Counted from the stretch's first letter, positions 22,538-34,217 are shown. The stretch is DNA of 64,000 nucleotides from Hesseltinella vesiculosa (GCA_002104935.1 MCGT01000008.1:372001-436000), one strand, 5' to 3'. Made by a program: numbers and translations. Notes: a model not told the origin generated them from the letters alone.

Positions 22538-22914
22538 CCAAGTCCTAAACTTTACCCCGGTCGGAGACTGTTCTTTTAGACAATAGATACCCTGTTCTCC
22601 ATAAACATTCCTTTTTTTATTGACGCCAAACTCAATCAAGGAAGAACATCCGCTTGGTGCAGCCTTCCGAAATTCTGCAAAAAAACAAGGGGGGAGTTCT
22701 GACAAGTGAAACGCTGGAGTGAGGGGGTCTGCTTCACGGCGGAATTTAAAACAGTCAGGTGGTGTGTGGTCCGGATGTTTGATTGGTCACTGAGGTAGCC
22801 AAGATCAAGCCGAGATGATGGGGCATTTTTTTTTTTTCTAGAGGTCTTTGTGCAACGAAAAAAATTCCCGAGTTTTATTTTAAACCAGCTTCTTAGATAA
22901 AATAATAAAGAGGA
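22538..22914. other. Intergenic, no gene seen
   Basis: 377 bp between convergent genes, containing 3' UTR sequence of both. There is a T12 run near 22828-22839 and AATAAT-type signals near 22900. No coding sequence is supported. Confidence 0.4.
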
Positions 22915-24113
22915 TCACAGTAAAAAGACAGTTCCCAAAAAGGTGGCGCCAAGGACAAGTAGGTTGACGGCGGCATAATGGTAGCCATCACTTTTCTTGA
23001 CGATTTGAATGTCACTGGTATCAACGGTATTGTTCGCCAAGGACTCGGGCACTTCGACAGCCACCTGGCCCTTTTTATAATCGGGGTTGCCATACGAGTG
23101 TTTGTCACTGATGGATTTCTTCGAGGCAGCTGGAAAAAAAAAAAAAAAAAGAGAATGAGCGGCTGCAGCCACGCGCTCTTTTTCGCTTACTCTGTTTGTA
23201 GGGTTCCTTGTCTTGTAGACAGCCATCCAGGCGCACCATGGTGTAGCCAGCATCATTGATGGCATTGATCTGATCATAGATGGCTTGCCATGAGCCGGTG
23301 TCGGGGATATCATATTGCATGGTGATGAAGCTGCCTTTGGAATCATAGGTGTCGAGCTGTTTGGCAAAGGAGGAACGGAAAAAGTCACCAATGCCAGCAG
23401 GGTTGCCCTTGTAGTTGTAGTCTTGAGGATCCAGGTTGTAGGCGATCAGGGTGTAGCCCATACTGCGGACAATGTGCTCGAGACGGTAGTCTTCTGGCTG
23501 TGAGTAGTGCAGGCGCACATATTTAGGAGACACGCCAATCAGGGTCTCGATGATCTTGGCATTGTTGCTGACATCTTGCATAATTTGTTGGTCTGTGAAT
23601 CCTTCGGAAGAGTCACCTGGTGGTCGGTAGGTCATGCCAATCAAATGTCCGTCATTGTAGGCACGCTGCAAGATCATGGCATACTGCTGCGTGTAAAGCC
23701 ACGTGGCGTTGACAAAGAAACTGGCCTTTGCCTGACCAGCTTTCAAACCATTCAGCACTTTTGCTGTCACATCACTTGGACCCTCATTCTTTTTAAAAAA
23801 AAAGATGAGAAGCTTGTCGAACGATTCTGGCTAGGGTTTTACAAAAGTGACGGCGATATCGCCTTGACCTGCACATGCGGTTGCTTGAGGGGCTGGGACG
23901 GTGGAGGCGGTCACAGCGGTAGGATGATTCCAGATAGGTAGTGGCACTGGAAAAAAAAGGTGAGTCAAAGGCCAATCAGAGATTGAATCATGGCTTACTA
24001 TCAGCCAGCACAGATGTGGCCATGGCCAGTGTGGAGAGAATGACTATGTAACTTTGGTGAGAAAGCCAGCCGCTTTGCCTTTTTGATCCTTTACCGGGCA
24101 CCGATAATTTCAT
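22915..24113 (-). CDS. GPI-anchored polysaccharide-deacetylase-like protein, catalytic motifs lost
   Basis: Four exons encode roughly 345 residues with chitin-deacetylase layout: N-terminal signal (MKLSVPGKG..., hydrophobic core YIVILSTLAMATSVLADS), a short Pro/Thr/Ala-rich part, a NodB-type domain and a hydrophobic C-terminal tail (AVNLLVLGATFLGTVFLL) typical of GPI addition. The NodB motifs are degenerate. Motif 1, normally TFDDGP, reads TFNEGP across an intron. Motif 2, normally H-S/T-x-x-HP, reads MTYRPPG with no His. Motif 3, normally R-x-PY, reads VRLHYSQ. The usual metal-binding triad and catalytic base are therefore missing, pointing to a non-catalytic wall protein or chitin-binding pseudoenzyme. 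The start at 24113 was chosen because it gives a normal signal peptide; an upstream ATG at 24179 is also in frame. Confidence 0.82.
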
Positions 24114-24343
24114 CGTCAAATTTTTGTAAAACAAAAAAAAGGGGAATCCAAGAAAACAAAAATACGGTGAATTAAACAAGAAGAAAATGAAAAAGCCTGG
24201 CTAGATCATTTTGATCCCTTGTACATTTTTGTTGCAACTATGTCGAGGAAAAAAAAAATCGGAAGGTTTTCAAAAAAAAAAAAAAACCTGACCTCCGTTC
24301 ACTCTGTCCAATGCTTTTCCTGCGAAAAAAAAAAAAAAAGGGT

Positions 24344-25360
24344 CTATTTATTTTCTTGCAAGACTTTGACAATGGCCGAGGCTCGTTCCAATTTGACAGC
24401 ATCCTTGTTGTTCGAGGCAGCCGGGGTGACGGCCGCCATCAGTTTTTCGGCATCAAAATCATCGTTTGGTTGAAGGGTAGGCGGAGCTGACATGGACGCA
24501 AGCATTTTTTCCGCATCGAAATCATCATCATTTCCAGGGGTTGCTGATGGTAAGATGGCAATGGTAGGCTGGATTTTGATTTCTTTGCAGATCGTCTGTG
24601 CTTCTTCCAAGGTGGCCTACAAAACAGCATTAGGATCTTCGTTCTGGTAAGCCGGCCGACAACTTACATCGCGCGCCCGCCCTTTCAAATCCTGGAGATA
24701 GGCGAGTAATTTGTTAAAGTCGGCTGAAGGGACCTGTTGAAGGAATTCGTCAGCGGCGGTTCGAGCTTCGTCTTTCACCTTACAGCGTTCGCATCAAACA
24801 TGTACTGTAAAAGCCAGGTCTGGAACAGCTTTGAGAATTTCCAGCTGGTTCGATCGTTTGTGTAGGCTTCAAGATAGGCGAGAGAATCTACGACAAAAAA
24901 GGCGTGAGAGGGATGTTTCCCTTTTTTTGCCTAGTGTACCCGTTCTTCGTTTGGAGTCCATGACTTCAGGTGCAAGGGCGATGGCACGTTTCTTCTTTTT
25001 GACAGCCTTTTCCTCGGTTGGAGCAGGCGCTTGATCGTCTTGTTTTTTGCGTGTTGCTTGTCCATTTTCATTGTAATGCATGTGGACCTTTTTAGGTTTG
25101 TCGCCTCGTTCCAGAGCTGCCTTTGCTAATTGCTTGATCGTCACTGCTTCCAATAAAGCCTGGCCAGTTGTGCGGCCATCTGCGAGGGTATGTAGTTTCT
25201 TGGTGGGCGATGGTTTCGATGGATCTTCGCTTGCTTTTCTTTTTGCCAGTGTGCCTTTCCCCTTTACAGTTGTATCGTTTGGTGTATCCTTGGATTTTTC
25301 TTTGGGTGTGTCTTTGGTTGCATCGCTGCTTGATGTGACAATAGGGATCGTGGCCACCAT
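24344..25360 (-). CDS. WKF-domain (C7orf50-like) nuclear/nucleolar protein
   Basis: Four exons encode about 285 residues. The first 140 are Lys/Thr/Pro-rich and disordered with basic patches (KKKKRAIALAPEV) likely to direct nuclear import. Next comes the WKF domain: DSLAYLEAYTNDRTSWKFSK, then LFQTWLLQYMFD, and after a 50-nt intron VPSADFNKLLAYLQDLKGRA. This matches the DUF2373/WKF family (human C7orf50), small nucleolar proteins probably tied to ribosome biogenesis. The C-terminal part carries two repeats of D-D-F-D-A-E-K (DDDFDAEKMLASM and DDFDAEKLMAAV). The apparent frame break near 24780 is the 50-nt GT-AG intron (GTAAGG...CAACAG), not a mutation. Confidence 0.8.
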
Positions 25361-25755
25361 GATCGATTATGAAAAAAGAACAAGAACGAGAGGTTTTTTT
25401 TTTTTTTTTTTCGAAAAGTCAGCCACCATTTTTTTTTTTTTTGCAGTCAAAACCAGACTTTTTCCACCGTAATGCAAAATAAAAAGAGGAGGCTATTCCT
25501 ATCTGTTTGCGTTATTGACATAGAGTGCGTGCGAAATCATCTTGAGTGTATGTTTGTCGGCCGTTTGGCTCTTCCAATTTATTCAGCACTGCGGAAGTGT
25601 CAAAAAGAAACTGATCCATCGCTCATGTTCATGCACATTTACTTCAAAAGTGCTGTGCAGCGTTTTTTTTTTTTTTTTTCAAAATGAATCTCCGTACAGA
25701 GCCTTTCGATGCCTTGCCCCCTCTTTGCTTTCATTCAAAGATTTATTGGCATGGG
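25361..25755. other. Intergenic containing a dispersed repeat copy
   Basis: 395 bp between two minus-strand genes, with T runs at 25393-25412 and 25430-25442. It contains one truncated copy of a dispersed element (25591-25679) annotated separately. No gene seen. Confidence 0.5.
25591..25679 (+). repeat. Dispersed repeat copy, truncated (T-tailed element)
   Basis: The segment GCGGAAGTGTCAAAAAGAAA, later TCATGCACATTTAC and CAAAAGTGCTGTGCAGCG followed by an 18-nt T run, resembles elements at 31159-31348 and 57019-57200. The middle part found in the other two copies is missing here. Confidence 0.5.
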
Positions 25756-27150
25756 CTACCAGTACTGCATACTGGTGCCTAGAACAAGTTCACGCTGGTT
25801 TTCCAAGAGGAGGGTGAGGGGCTCGTTGGCGCGGGCAGGCTTGTAGGCTTGGAGGGTGTGGTCAGTGATGTCGGGCCGGGCGAGGTCCTGAATTGGGCGT
25901 GTGGACGAGGTGTAGGTGCCATGCAAAAAGTCACTTTCGTAGTATCCGCGGACAAGCTTGAGATAAGATAGCCGAGGAAACAGGCTCAGGATGTCCTCCA
26001 CAAGAGCCAAGGGCGTGTGTTCAGGGAGCTCATGCAAGATGAGGCGGCTGATGCGCGACTTGGACGGCTGTGACTGGCGCTGAAAGGCAGCAAGGAGATA
26101 GTGGAGGACAGGGATGGACAGGCCGAGGTGCTGCAGCTGAGGAGCGTCCATGATCAATTGGTAAAGGGTCATGCCCTTTGCTTGGCTGGTGGGGGAGGGG
26201 GGCGAGAGTCGGATGTCTTGGTGCAGCTGAGAGCAGTAAGCAATGTCGAGGTATTTCCAGAAACGATGGTCCCACCGCTGCAGCGTGGCCAAGGAGATCG
26301 GGCTCGAAGCGACCCCAAACCAAGACAGGTGGGAACAGTAGCGGGCCAGCATGGTGAGGCCGGCTTCAGTGATTTTCCCGCAGCCGGCGAGGTCCAGCTC
26401 GGTCAAGTGGATTTTTCGAAATTTGGCAATGGCCACCAGGGCTTCGTCTGTCAGCGGGGTGTTTTTGAGAGAGAGCGAGTGGAGGTGGTCACAGTGGTAG
26501 GCCAGCTGGCCGACGCCATGGTCGACTTGGGTACCGTCCAGACGGATCAAGCACAGCTGAGGCAAGGCGGTAGCCAATTGAAGGAGCAGCGGGTCGGTCA
26601 TGTGCGCGACATGGGAGACGTCCAGGCTGGTGAGTCGGCTGAACTGCCAAGGGACCGGCGGCTGTATGTCTGTGCGGGGGAGATGGCTAAAGTCAAAAAA
26701 GGAGGCATGGGCGAGGTTGATGGTAAGGATGGCAGGTGTGTAGGCAATGAGGTCAGTGAAAAACGTCTTGGGCACCCGTTCGTACAAGGACTCGTGTATG
26801 TGGGTCAGTTGCAAATCACGGATGGTCTGGCGGGTGACTTGGCGCAGGCTGGGCAGGGCTTTCAGGAAGCGTTGGAGCAGCGTCAGACTGTCAAAGGTCG
26901 GGTGCGACTGAAACTGAGGACGCCGCCAAAGAAAGTCTCGAACGATCGGCTCGACTTGGGAGCAGGTGCATTGCAGTTCATGTAAGGACCAGCTGGGTAA
27001 AAAGGGTAGGACATGGCGGATGGCTCGTATTAATTGATCAAAGTGGTGCTGGGAGAGTTGGTTTTGCTCGGACAGGACAGGTGATGCAGGCGCACGGAAT
27101 GGATTGTAGGGCGATACCTTTTGCTGGAAAAACGTAGGATTCGACGTCAT
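25756..27150 (-). CDS. Leucine-rich-repeat protein, F-box/AMN1-like, intronless
   Basis: A single 464-codon frame. After a Pro-rich start there is a degenerate F-box-like region (HVLPFLPSWSLHELQCTCSQ), then cysteine-containing LRRs of the F-box/AMN1 type. Examples are LTSLDVSHVAHMTDPLLLQL, CLIRLDGTQVDHGVGQLAYH, LHSLSLKNTPLTDEALVAIA and LTELDLAGCGKITEAGLTML. Such proteins usually act as substrate receptors in SCF ubiquitin ligases or as mitotic-exit antagonists like Amn1; which applies here cannot be read. The lack of introns is unusual for this window. It is divergent from GPI8 with 243 bp between start codons. Confidence 0.8.
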   Translation of the reverse strand: MTSNPTFFQQKVSPYNPFRAPASPVLSEQNQLSQHHFDQLIRAIRHVLPFLPSWSLHELQCTCSQVEPIVRDFLWRRPQFQSHPTFDSLTLLQRFLKALPSLRQVTRQTIRDLQLTHIHESLYERVPKTFFTDLIAYTPAILTINLAHASFFDFSHLPRTDIQPPVPWQFSRLTSLDVSHVAHMTDPLLLQLATALPQLCLIRLDGTQVDHGVGQLAYHCDHLHSLSLKNTPLTDEALVAIAKFRKIHLTELDLAGCGKITEAGLTMLARYCSHLSWFGVASSPISLATLQRWDHRFWKYLDIAYCSQLHQDIRLSPPSPTSQAKGMTLYQLIMDAPQLQHLGLSIPVLHYLLAAFQRQSQPSKSRISRLILHELPEHTPLALVEDILSLFPRLSYLKLVRGYYESDFLHGTYTSSTRPIQDLARPDITDHTLQAYKPARANEPLTLLLENQRELVLGTSMQYW

Positions 27151-27393
27151 GATGGACGAATGGAGAAAAGAAGAATGGTGCAGGGAAAAAAAAAAAAAAA
27201 AAAAAAAAGGTTTGGTTCACATGCTGAGCCAAAAGAGCCAGAGAATCAGAGAAGCTGTCCTGTGACACCTGCAAACAAAAAAGGTGGATCAAGGTTCGCT
27301 TGGGTAGAACGATGGAATCAAAAGGAAAAAGAACAAAAAAGCGGAAGGTGCGCTCATTTTTTTTTTTCCTTTTTTTTTTTTCCTTCTTTGACT

Positions 27394-28760
27394 ATGAAGC
27401 TGCCAATATTATATCTTTGTACACTTGTAATATACGCATCATTGGCACTAGCAGATCAGTTGGAGACTTTTTTTAGTCAGAGTGGGCATACAAACAACTG
27501 GGCAGTACTGGTAAACCAGACGGGACAGTCAGAAAAAAAAAAACCGGGATGATAATTCCATCTATTTTACAAGGTGTGCACGTCTCGCTTTTGGTTCAAC
27601 TATCGTCATATCGCCAACACATTATCGATGTATCGAACAGTGAAACGACTAGGCATACCTGATTCCAATATCATCTTGATGCTGGCGGATGATGTGTCGT
27701 GCAATCCTCGTAACACCTACCCTGCCACTGTTTACAACCATGCCGAACATTACCTTGATCTGTACAGTGACAATGTTGAGGTTGATTACCGTGGTTATGA
27801 GGTCACGGTGGAGAATTTTATTCGTATGCTTACAGGTAAATCATACACCACCACAGGCAAAGTCTAAGATTTTTTTTTTTTCCCCTACTAGGCCGCGTGT
27901 CTCCCGACACACCCAAGACCAAACGATTATTATCAGACGATCGATCCAACATCTTTGTCTACATGACGGGCCATGGTGGTGATGAATTTTTGAAATTCCA
28001 AGATGCCGAGGAAATCAGTGCATACGATGTGGCCGATGCTTTCAAGCAGATGTATGAAAAGAAGCGTTACAATGAAATCTTTTTTATGATTGACACTTGC
28101 CAAGCCAATACGATGTATAAACATATCGACTCGCCCAACATCCTGGCCACCGGCAGCAGCAAGCTTGGTGAAAGTTCGTATTCCCATCACATCGATTACG
28201 ACCTTGGCGTGGCCGTCATCGACAGTTTCACCTATTACAATTTGGAATTCCTGGAAAAGATCGACATGACAAGCAATGCCACACTGCAAGATCTGGTAAA
28301 GGCTTATGATCATGACGTCAGACCCTGGACTCATTTTTCATTAGTTTGATACCTATGATCCTGTCAAGATTGCGTCCGAACCAGGCATTCGGTCTGATTT
28401 ATACCACCGCCCTTTGAACAAGGTAAAGAAAGGGGTCCAGAAGTGGTGATGCACTGACTTTTTTTTCAGGTCAAGGTCACCGACTTTTTCGGCAATGTCC
28501 AGAATATCGAATTGACTCGACAACGATACCCTGTGGTTGGCAGCCAAGACTACGAATTCAAGGGAGCCTTGGATGGTCAAGGATCTCCAGCTTCTCTGGC
28601 CAACAACACAGACGCAGTGTACTCGCCCTCACCCAATGCCTTCCAACTACACCGACCGCAGCCCATGTCTCTTCCTGCCTTGGCCAACCCCACCTCCATC
28701 ATTGGCGGCGTGCTCACCCTCGCTCTTGGCTATCTTGTGTCGGTGGCCGTCAAGTCCTAA
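27394..28760 (+). CDS. GPI8: GPI-anchor transamidase catalytic subunit
   Basis: Five exons encode roughly 385 residues of the C13 (legumain-like) peptidase that cleaves the C-terminal signal of precursor proteins and attaches GPI anchors in the ER. It has a signal peptide ([20 protein letters not shown]), the family block [33 protein letters not shown] with the catalytic His, and [13 protein letters not shown] with the catalytic Cys. [16 protein letters not shown] residues follow (here [12 protein letters not shown]). A C-terminal hydrophobic helix ([19 protein letters not shown]) anchors it. Intron 1 ends with an ACAAG acceptor so that ...AVLV joins CTSRFW. Length and motifs match yeast GPI8/PIG-K. 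Confidence 0.95.
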
Positions 28761-28858
28761 CCCGATTTCCTGGTGATGTCATGTGCATTAAAATAATAAA
28801 ATAGGATGCGTGTAGATGTTCAATAAAGGAAGGGCGGATGGTTGTGCCCGAGAGGATT

Positions 28859-30814
28859 TCAGATTGGGTGTTCGTGAATGGCGCAGTCGTCGTCTTTTTT
28901 CATTTGGCGGCGCTGTTGATGCTTTTCATACAGGTCTCGGAATCCATCCCAGCCACGCAGGATTTGGTGCAGCAGGATAGCAATGTAGGTAGGCAGACCA
29001 ATGCCGTCCAATTGGAAGTTGCCCCACTTGAGTGTCGACTGCATCGAGGCGCCCAAGATCACAGGCACACCAGCGACCAGCAGGTTTCTGGTTTGGGTGA
29101 AATCCACGCGGTTGTCCACCCAGATTCTTGCGCCAGCAACGGCAATCATGGAAAACAGCACAATCGAGAGGCCGCCTGAGAAAGAACCAGTGGCGTCAGT
29201 GGGTTTCGCATGTCGTTTTTTGTTTCTTACCGAAAACGCCACTGGGGATGGAGTGAATCGCTGGAGGACGATTTGAAAAAAAGTGAGTTTGGGTGTCGAC
29301 CATGACGCTTTGGTTCTTACCAGCACCGAATTTTTGGATGAAACCCAGAAAGATGGCAATGACGGCAGCACCAAGAAAGATCAATGAGCTGTAGACATTG
29401 GTAATTTGCATGACACCTAACCAAGAACGCGTTAGAGTGGTTCTGACGGCGGTTGGGATGCATTACCGATGTTCTCGCTGTAACTTGTGACACCCGTCCC
29501 ACCACAAGCAGAGGCCACAATGGTTGCGATCGAATCACCCAGCAAGGCACGGCCCACATATCTATCCAAATTCGTCCCCGACATGGCACTGATGGCTTTG
29601 ATGTGACCCAAGTTTTCGGCAATCAGGACAATGCACACAGGGACAATGGTGCTGATGGCTTGAGCATTAAAAGAAGGCTTGACAAACTCGGGCGCAGCCC
29701 ACCAAGGAGCGTTGTACACCTCTGTGTAATCGATGGGGGTCGTGACGCCAGTCATGCCACAGCCCATGCTAATCAAATACGCAATCACCATACCAACAAG
29801 CAGAGGAATACGCTTGAAAAAGGCTGGGGCGTACACGCTGGTCAAGGAAATGATCATCACGGTGGTGAAAGCCATCTAAAGAAGAGAGCGGTAGGTTGGA
29901 TCGCTCGTTTGAGAGGGGTTGCTTACCCAGCCATCAAAGGAGGTAGCTGTGGCGCTCGTAAAGGCAGACGTAGACAGATGGATGCCAATGGTCATGACAA
30001 CCGCACCCGTCACTCTAGATAAAAAAAGGTGAATCACTTGTCACTGCATCGGTTGAGCTTACACAGGAGGCAAAAGGAATTCCACCCAGCCATAGCCAAG
30101 GAAGATGACGATGGTGGCAATGGCCATGTACACTAGGCCACAGATCAGGATCCCGCCCGCAGCAATATCAAGGTGTGGATTGTATCCTGAGTTTGGCCCA
30201 TACACGTAGCCAGTCACCGAACAAACAACACCAATGAAGCCAAAGGACGAGCCCACGTACGAAGGCACTCGGCCACCGGTGATGATGTAAAAAATAATGG
30301 TGCCAATGCCACTGAAAAAGAGAGCCGCTTTTCGTGACAAAACAAGTCATTGAGATCCATCGTCCAATCAAGCCTCCTTTGTCCCACAAGAACTTTATTT
30401 TTTTTTCCCCACACACGAGCAAACTTACTGTTGGTACTCATTCCCATCAGGGTTGGTGCTATCAGAAAAAAAAAGCATCCGTTGGCTGTTTTAGAGTGCT
30501 GCAAAAAAAAAAAAAAAAAAAAAAAAGATTACCAAGGACAGTAGAGCCAAACATGGCCAGCACATGTTGGATACTTAACAGCACAGTCTGTGCAATGGGG
30601 GGTCGTTCTTGAATATTCACCACACCTACATGAAGAAAAGAAGTTGAGCGATGCTATGCTTTCCCTGGCACATACGTTCATGAGTGAGCTTGTAATGAGG
30701 AAAGTAATGGCAAAGATATTCCTTGGACAATATTTTTGGCTCAGCCGTCGTCATGTCTTGTTCCCATGTTGTCGATGAGCCATGGTGATCATCTTCCAAA
30801 ACGAGTTTCTCCAT
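28859..30814 (-). CDS. NCS2 nucleobase permease (uracil/xanthine permease family, UraA/RutG-like)
   Basis: About eight exons encode a polytopic membrane protein of the nucleobase-ascorbate transporter family. After a hydrophilic N-terminus starting MEKLVLEDDHHGSSTTWEQD comes the family entry block RPPIAQTVLLSIQHVLAMFG. Later hallmarks are VPSYVGSSFGFIG, CIVLIAENLGHIKAISAMSG, NLDRYVGRALLGDSIATIV and ACGGTGVTSYSENIGVMQIT. The binding-site segment S-E-N-I-G with the preceding GGTGVT is the UraA/RutG pattern rather than the QNxG pattern of fungal UapA/UapC purine transporters. Role: uptake of uracil or a related base by proton symport, at the plasma membrane (family knowledge). It lies tail-to-tail with GPI8 (98 bp between stops). 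Confidence 0.87.
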
Positions 30815-33800
30815 GATTCGATAGAGTGGAGAAGAAGACCTTTTTTGAAAAAAAAAAAAAATCTTTTTTTGGTGATCCGCGCCCAATGATGGTGTGGTCC
30901 GAAAAAAGCCATTTTTTTCGATGGCGGCCGTCTGCGCATGAATCGTCTTGACTGGCAGCGTGGTTGGCACAACAAAGAGGAGTTGCAAAACACCAGGGGA
31001 AAACGTGTAGCCGAACGAAGGACTCCGCATAGCATCCGGCCGCATAGCATCCGGAGCACGCTTTTTCCTTGATCTCATGCCATTCTATTGTCCTCTTGTG
31101 CACTGTGATGTTTGATCCGATGGCCTGGGGGTCCCCTGGAGGAAAGGACCGATGTCTCCTTATTTTTAGCTGGTGGATCGGAGACGTCAAAATGAAAGTG
31201 ATCAAAAGTTGGCTGAGCGATCTTCCTCCATCGACGTGCTATTTTCAGGATCATCCACCTTCGTGCAAGTGTGCACCCATAAAATAGATCAGATCGAACG
31301 GATCACGCAAAAGTGCTCTGTAGCGTTTGGGGGGGGGGTTTTTTTTTTAAAAGGATGACCATGGAGGGCCATCTTCCACCTCCGCACAGCACCATGCGAT
31401 TCCTGACTGCACGTTAGGAAAATGGGCGATCGGCGAAGGGTGAGTGTGCTTTTGGACAGGTGGGATCGCCCGTCCAGATCAGGTTCACCCCAACGAAAAC
31501 TTTTTTTTTTTGAGCCTCTAGCCAAGATCATGCCTTGACTGGCTGTGTGTCGCTTCATCCTCTCTCGTTGGTCTTCAGTGACTTGGATGGGCTGTCATTT
31601 TAACCCAAATGGTTCTTCATTCTTTGCAGCAAGTGTGCCAAGTTTGGGGGTCCATTGGGACTGTTTAGGCAGTTGAGGATGGTGTCCGAGCTTTTCGTCA
31701 AAACCAAAGGGGGTCGCCTGGGCTTTTTCTAAAAAAGAAACCTCTGCGCAGCACGTTTGGACGAGTCGATCGACTTGAAATGTTGCATGCCGTCAAGTGT
31801 CAAAGGCATCGATCGGTGAAGGGTTTCTCAGCCAACTTGACCCAAGGTTGACCGATTCCCCTGCTAAAAAATCGGACGAAAGGCGTCCAGCACGGTTCAA
31901 ATTCCGATGACCTTTTCCATAGGTGCAATGAGAAATGGAAGACGATCATGTCACCTTACACCATGTGTCACAAAGCTTAAAAGAGACATTGGTAGCTTAC
32001 ATGCGCCATTTGCTTAGCGACCATGTCTCCATAAAACTCCACCTGTCCTGACACTCATTGGCCAAGGCAGAGACGGGTGAGGTAGGTGCTCTCAAGGTCG
32101 TTTTTCGGATTTTTACCAAGCGCAGAGCTGCACTATTGTCTTCCTACAGCCAAAGGTTGGTTATCAGAAAAGGGTCCTTTTTTTTTTTTCATGTTACCCA
32201 GTTTGATCGAGGTGAAAAAAAAAAAAAGGGGGGGGAGCGCGTGCTCCAGAACCTGCTCCATCAGCGGCGGATTGAAGGTCCGTCCAGTGCTGGGACGGCG
32301 AGGCGAATAAAAGTACGCCCTTCCGTCCTCTATTTGTACATGAACAGTCGCGTTTTTTGAAGGACTTGGGTCCTATTGCCAATCGGGAGTTTCACGCCGA
32401 ACGTTTCCATGTCAAGGCCAGCCTGAAAAGTTTCATAAAAAGCCATAGGCTATCTTGCTATGTTGAGACAGGCTCAGGTTGGCTATCGGAAAAAGGGTGG
32501 TCTCTGACCCGTCCTTCCATTCTCTTCTACGAGTCTGCTGTTTCCATGGCTCAGGTGATGTTCCATTTTGATGCAAAGAAGGGTGACATGCAGTGGACGC
32601 TCGGGCAAAAAAAAAAAAAAAAAGCGGCGATTTTGAAAGAGCGCTCAGCTGTCATTTCGGTGAGGAGAGGTTTTTTTTTCCATTTCCTCTTCGCCGTCGG
32701 CATGGTCTGTGACACGTCTTTTTCTTGCATGTACAAATAAAAATAAATAGCTACAGGCATCATTGGCAAAATGGATGCATTGTTTTAGCCCTCATGCATT
32801 GCATACGCATGACCTGTTTAGCCGTGAGGGGTAACGTTCAGGTCTTGACGCCCCTTTTTATAAAACGTAACGGCGGATTCACTGTTTTAAAAAAAGAGAG
32901 TGTCCATGACAAAAATGGCAGCATCCGTTTGGCTTTGTGCGCGTTTCATGTTTTGAGTTGCTATGACGCTATGATTCATGCAAGGAGTAAACAAACAAAA
33001 TTCTTTTTTTTCTTTGAAATCGCAAAAAAAAAAAAAATAGGAGGTGACACAGTTTAGGTTTTACATGGCGGTGAATTGGAGAACAGAGTGGGATGCTGGC
33101 AACTGACGATAGCCAGTAGCCTTTCAGGTCTGGGCTAATTGCCTCTTTTTGCCTCGGAAACTTCACCGAGAGAAAGGGTGAGGGGGAAAAGCTGGGTGCA
33201 AAAAAAGAAACAAAAAGATGATCACACATAAACCTTAATTTTTTAATGGGCAGCCAGCGTTACCGAGACACTTACAAATCTGGTTAAAAAAAAAAAAGAG
33301 CATTTCCTATGGCTCACTTTTGATCTCATCGCACACCATTTTGAAAAAGAAGAAGAAGAACCGAGAGTCCATGACCTGATTTGAACGCGCGATGACACAA
33401 TCGACGAGGTGGCTGATCATTGTCAAAAAAGTGCATATTTTTTTTAGCAACGCATGATCGGTTTTAGGATTTCTTCTTGTTTTCACTTAAATCCTTGTCA
33501 TACGAGGTCACCAAAAAAAAGACATGTGCTCTTCTTCGAGGACTGTTACAGATTAAACATATTTCATTTCATTTTTTTTTGGGGTGTTTTCTTCATCTTG
33601 TTACAAATAAACCACTTTCATGAAACATCTCGCCTTTCGCGCCATTTTTTAGAGGGTGGATCGTTGCTCACCCACACGCTTTTTTTTTTTTTTTTTAGTA
33701 GCAATTTAAAAAAAGGTACTGACGCGGTTGAGTTGAACTTTATTGCAGCACAAACAAGCGAGGTAGCACAATTTCTTCTTTTATGTTCGGCCTTGGTTCT

Positions 33801-34217
33801 TGACAAGGAAACCCATTGGGTGCTTCAGGGCGAGGAGAGTGGTTCATCTTTGCCTTTTTTTCTCATCTCACCCTAGAATAAGGTTAGGTACATTGAGTGT
33901 TGACCTGCATCTGGAGGAAAAAAAAGAAAGCGCTCCAGCCTGTTATGGACCTTTTCCCTTTGTGTAGCAGGGTGCTGAAGCACACTGAGGATTGGACAGC
34001 TTGCGATGTTTAAAGATTCTAAGTTTTTTTCTCTTCTTTTTCTTGACAGCCTTTCTTTTTTTCTCTATTTTTTTTTTTGGTAGATTCATTTCTTTTCCTT
34101 CTTCTTTACCTGCTTTTTTATATATCCTTTTTTTTTTAAAAAAAAAACCTTTCGTCAACGTTTATACCTCGTTAAAATTTCCCTCCCCTAAAGTCGCTTT
34201 TTAAAAAAGGTCTCGTT
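30815..34217. other. 3.4-kb gene-free region upstream of the giant gene
   Basis: No conserved coding frame, tRNA or rRNA was found. The region holds one T-tailed dispersed repeat (31159-31348) and loosely repeated phrases such as GTTGGTTATCAGAAAAGGGT near 32156 and GTTGGCTATCGGAAAAAGGG near 32478. There is also a near-palindrome around CCGTCCAGTGCTGGGACGG (32280-32298) and many A/T runs. The last 200 bp are strongly T-rich and are the likely promoter and leader of the giant gene. It may be a repeat graveyard, a large regulatory region or both. Confidence 0.5.
31159..31348 (+). repeat. Dispersed repeat copy (T-tailed element)
   Basis: It starts CTTATTTTTAGCTGGTGGATCGGA, continues with GTCAAAATGAAAGTG, AAAAGTTGGCTGAGCGA, TTTTCAGGATCATCC and GCACCCATA, and ends AAAAGTGCTCTGTAGCGTTT before G and T runs. 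It aligns along its whole length with 57019-57200. Confidence 0.55.

Noticed and set aside
24720..24790. Apparent frameshift in the WKF-domain gene
   Set aside because: A 50-nt GT-AG intron removes it and restores the conserved VPSADFNKLLAYLQ continuation.
26101..26985. 294-codon plus-strand frame over the LRR gene
   Set aside because: Antisense shadow of an intronless LRR-protein gene.
31880..31920. tRNA T-arm-like phrase GGTTCAAATTCCG
   Set aside because: No matching acceptor, D or anticodon stem could be built around it.
32058..32740. Overlapping short plus-strand frames in the gene-free block
   Set aside because: Low-complexity translations broken by homopolymers, without motifs or consistent splice sites.
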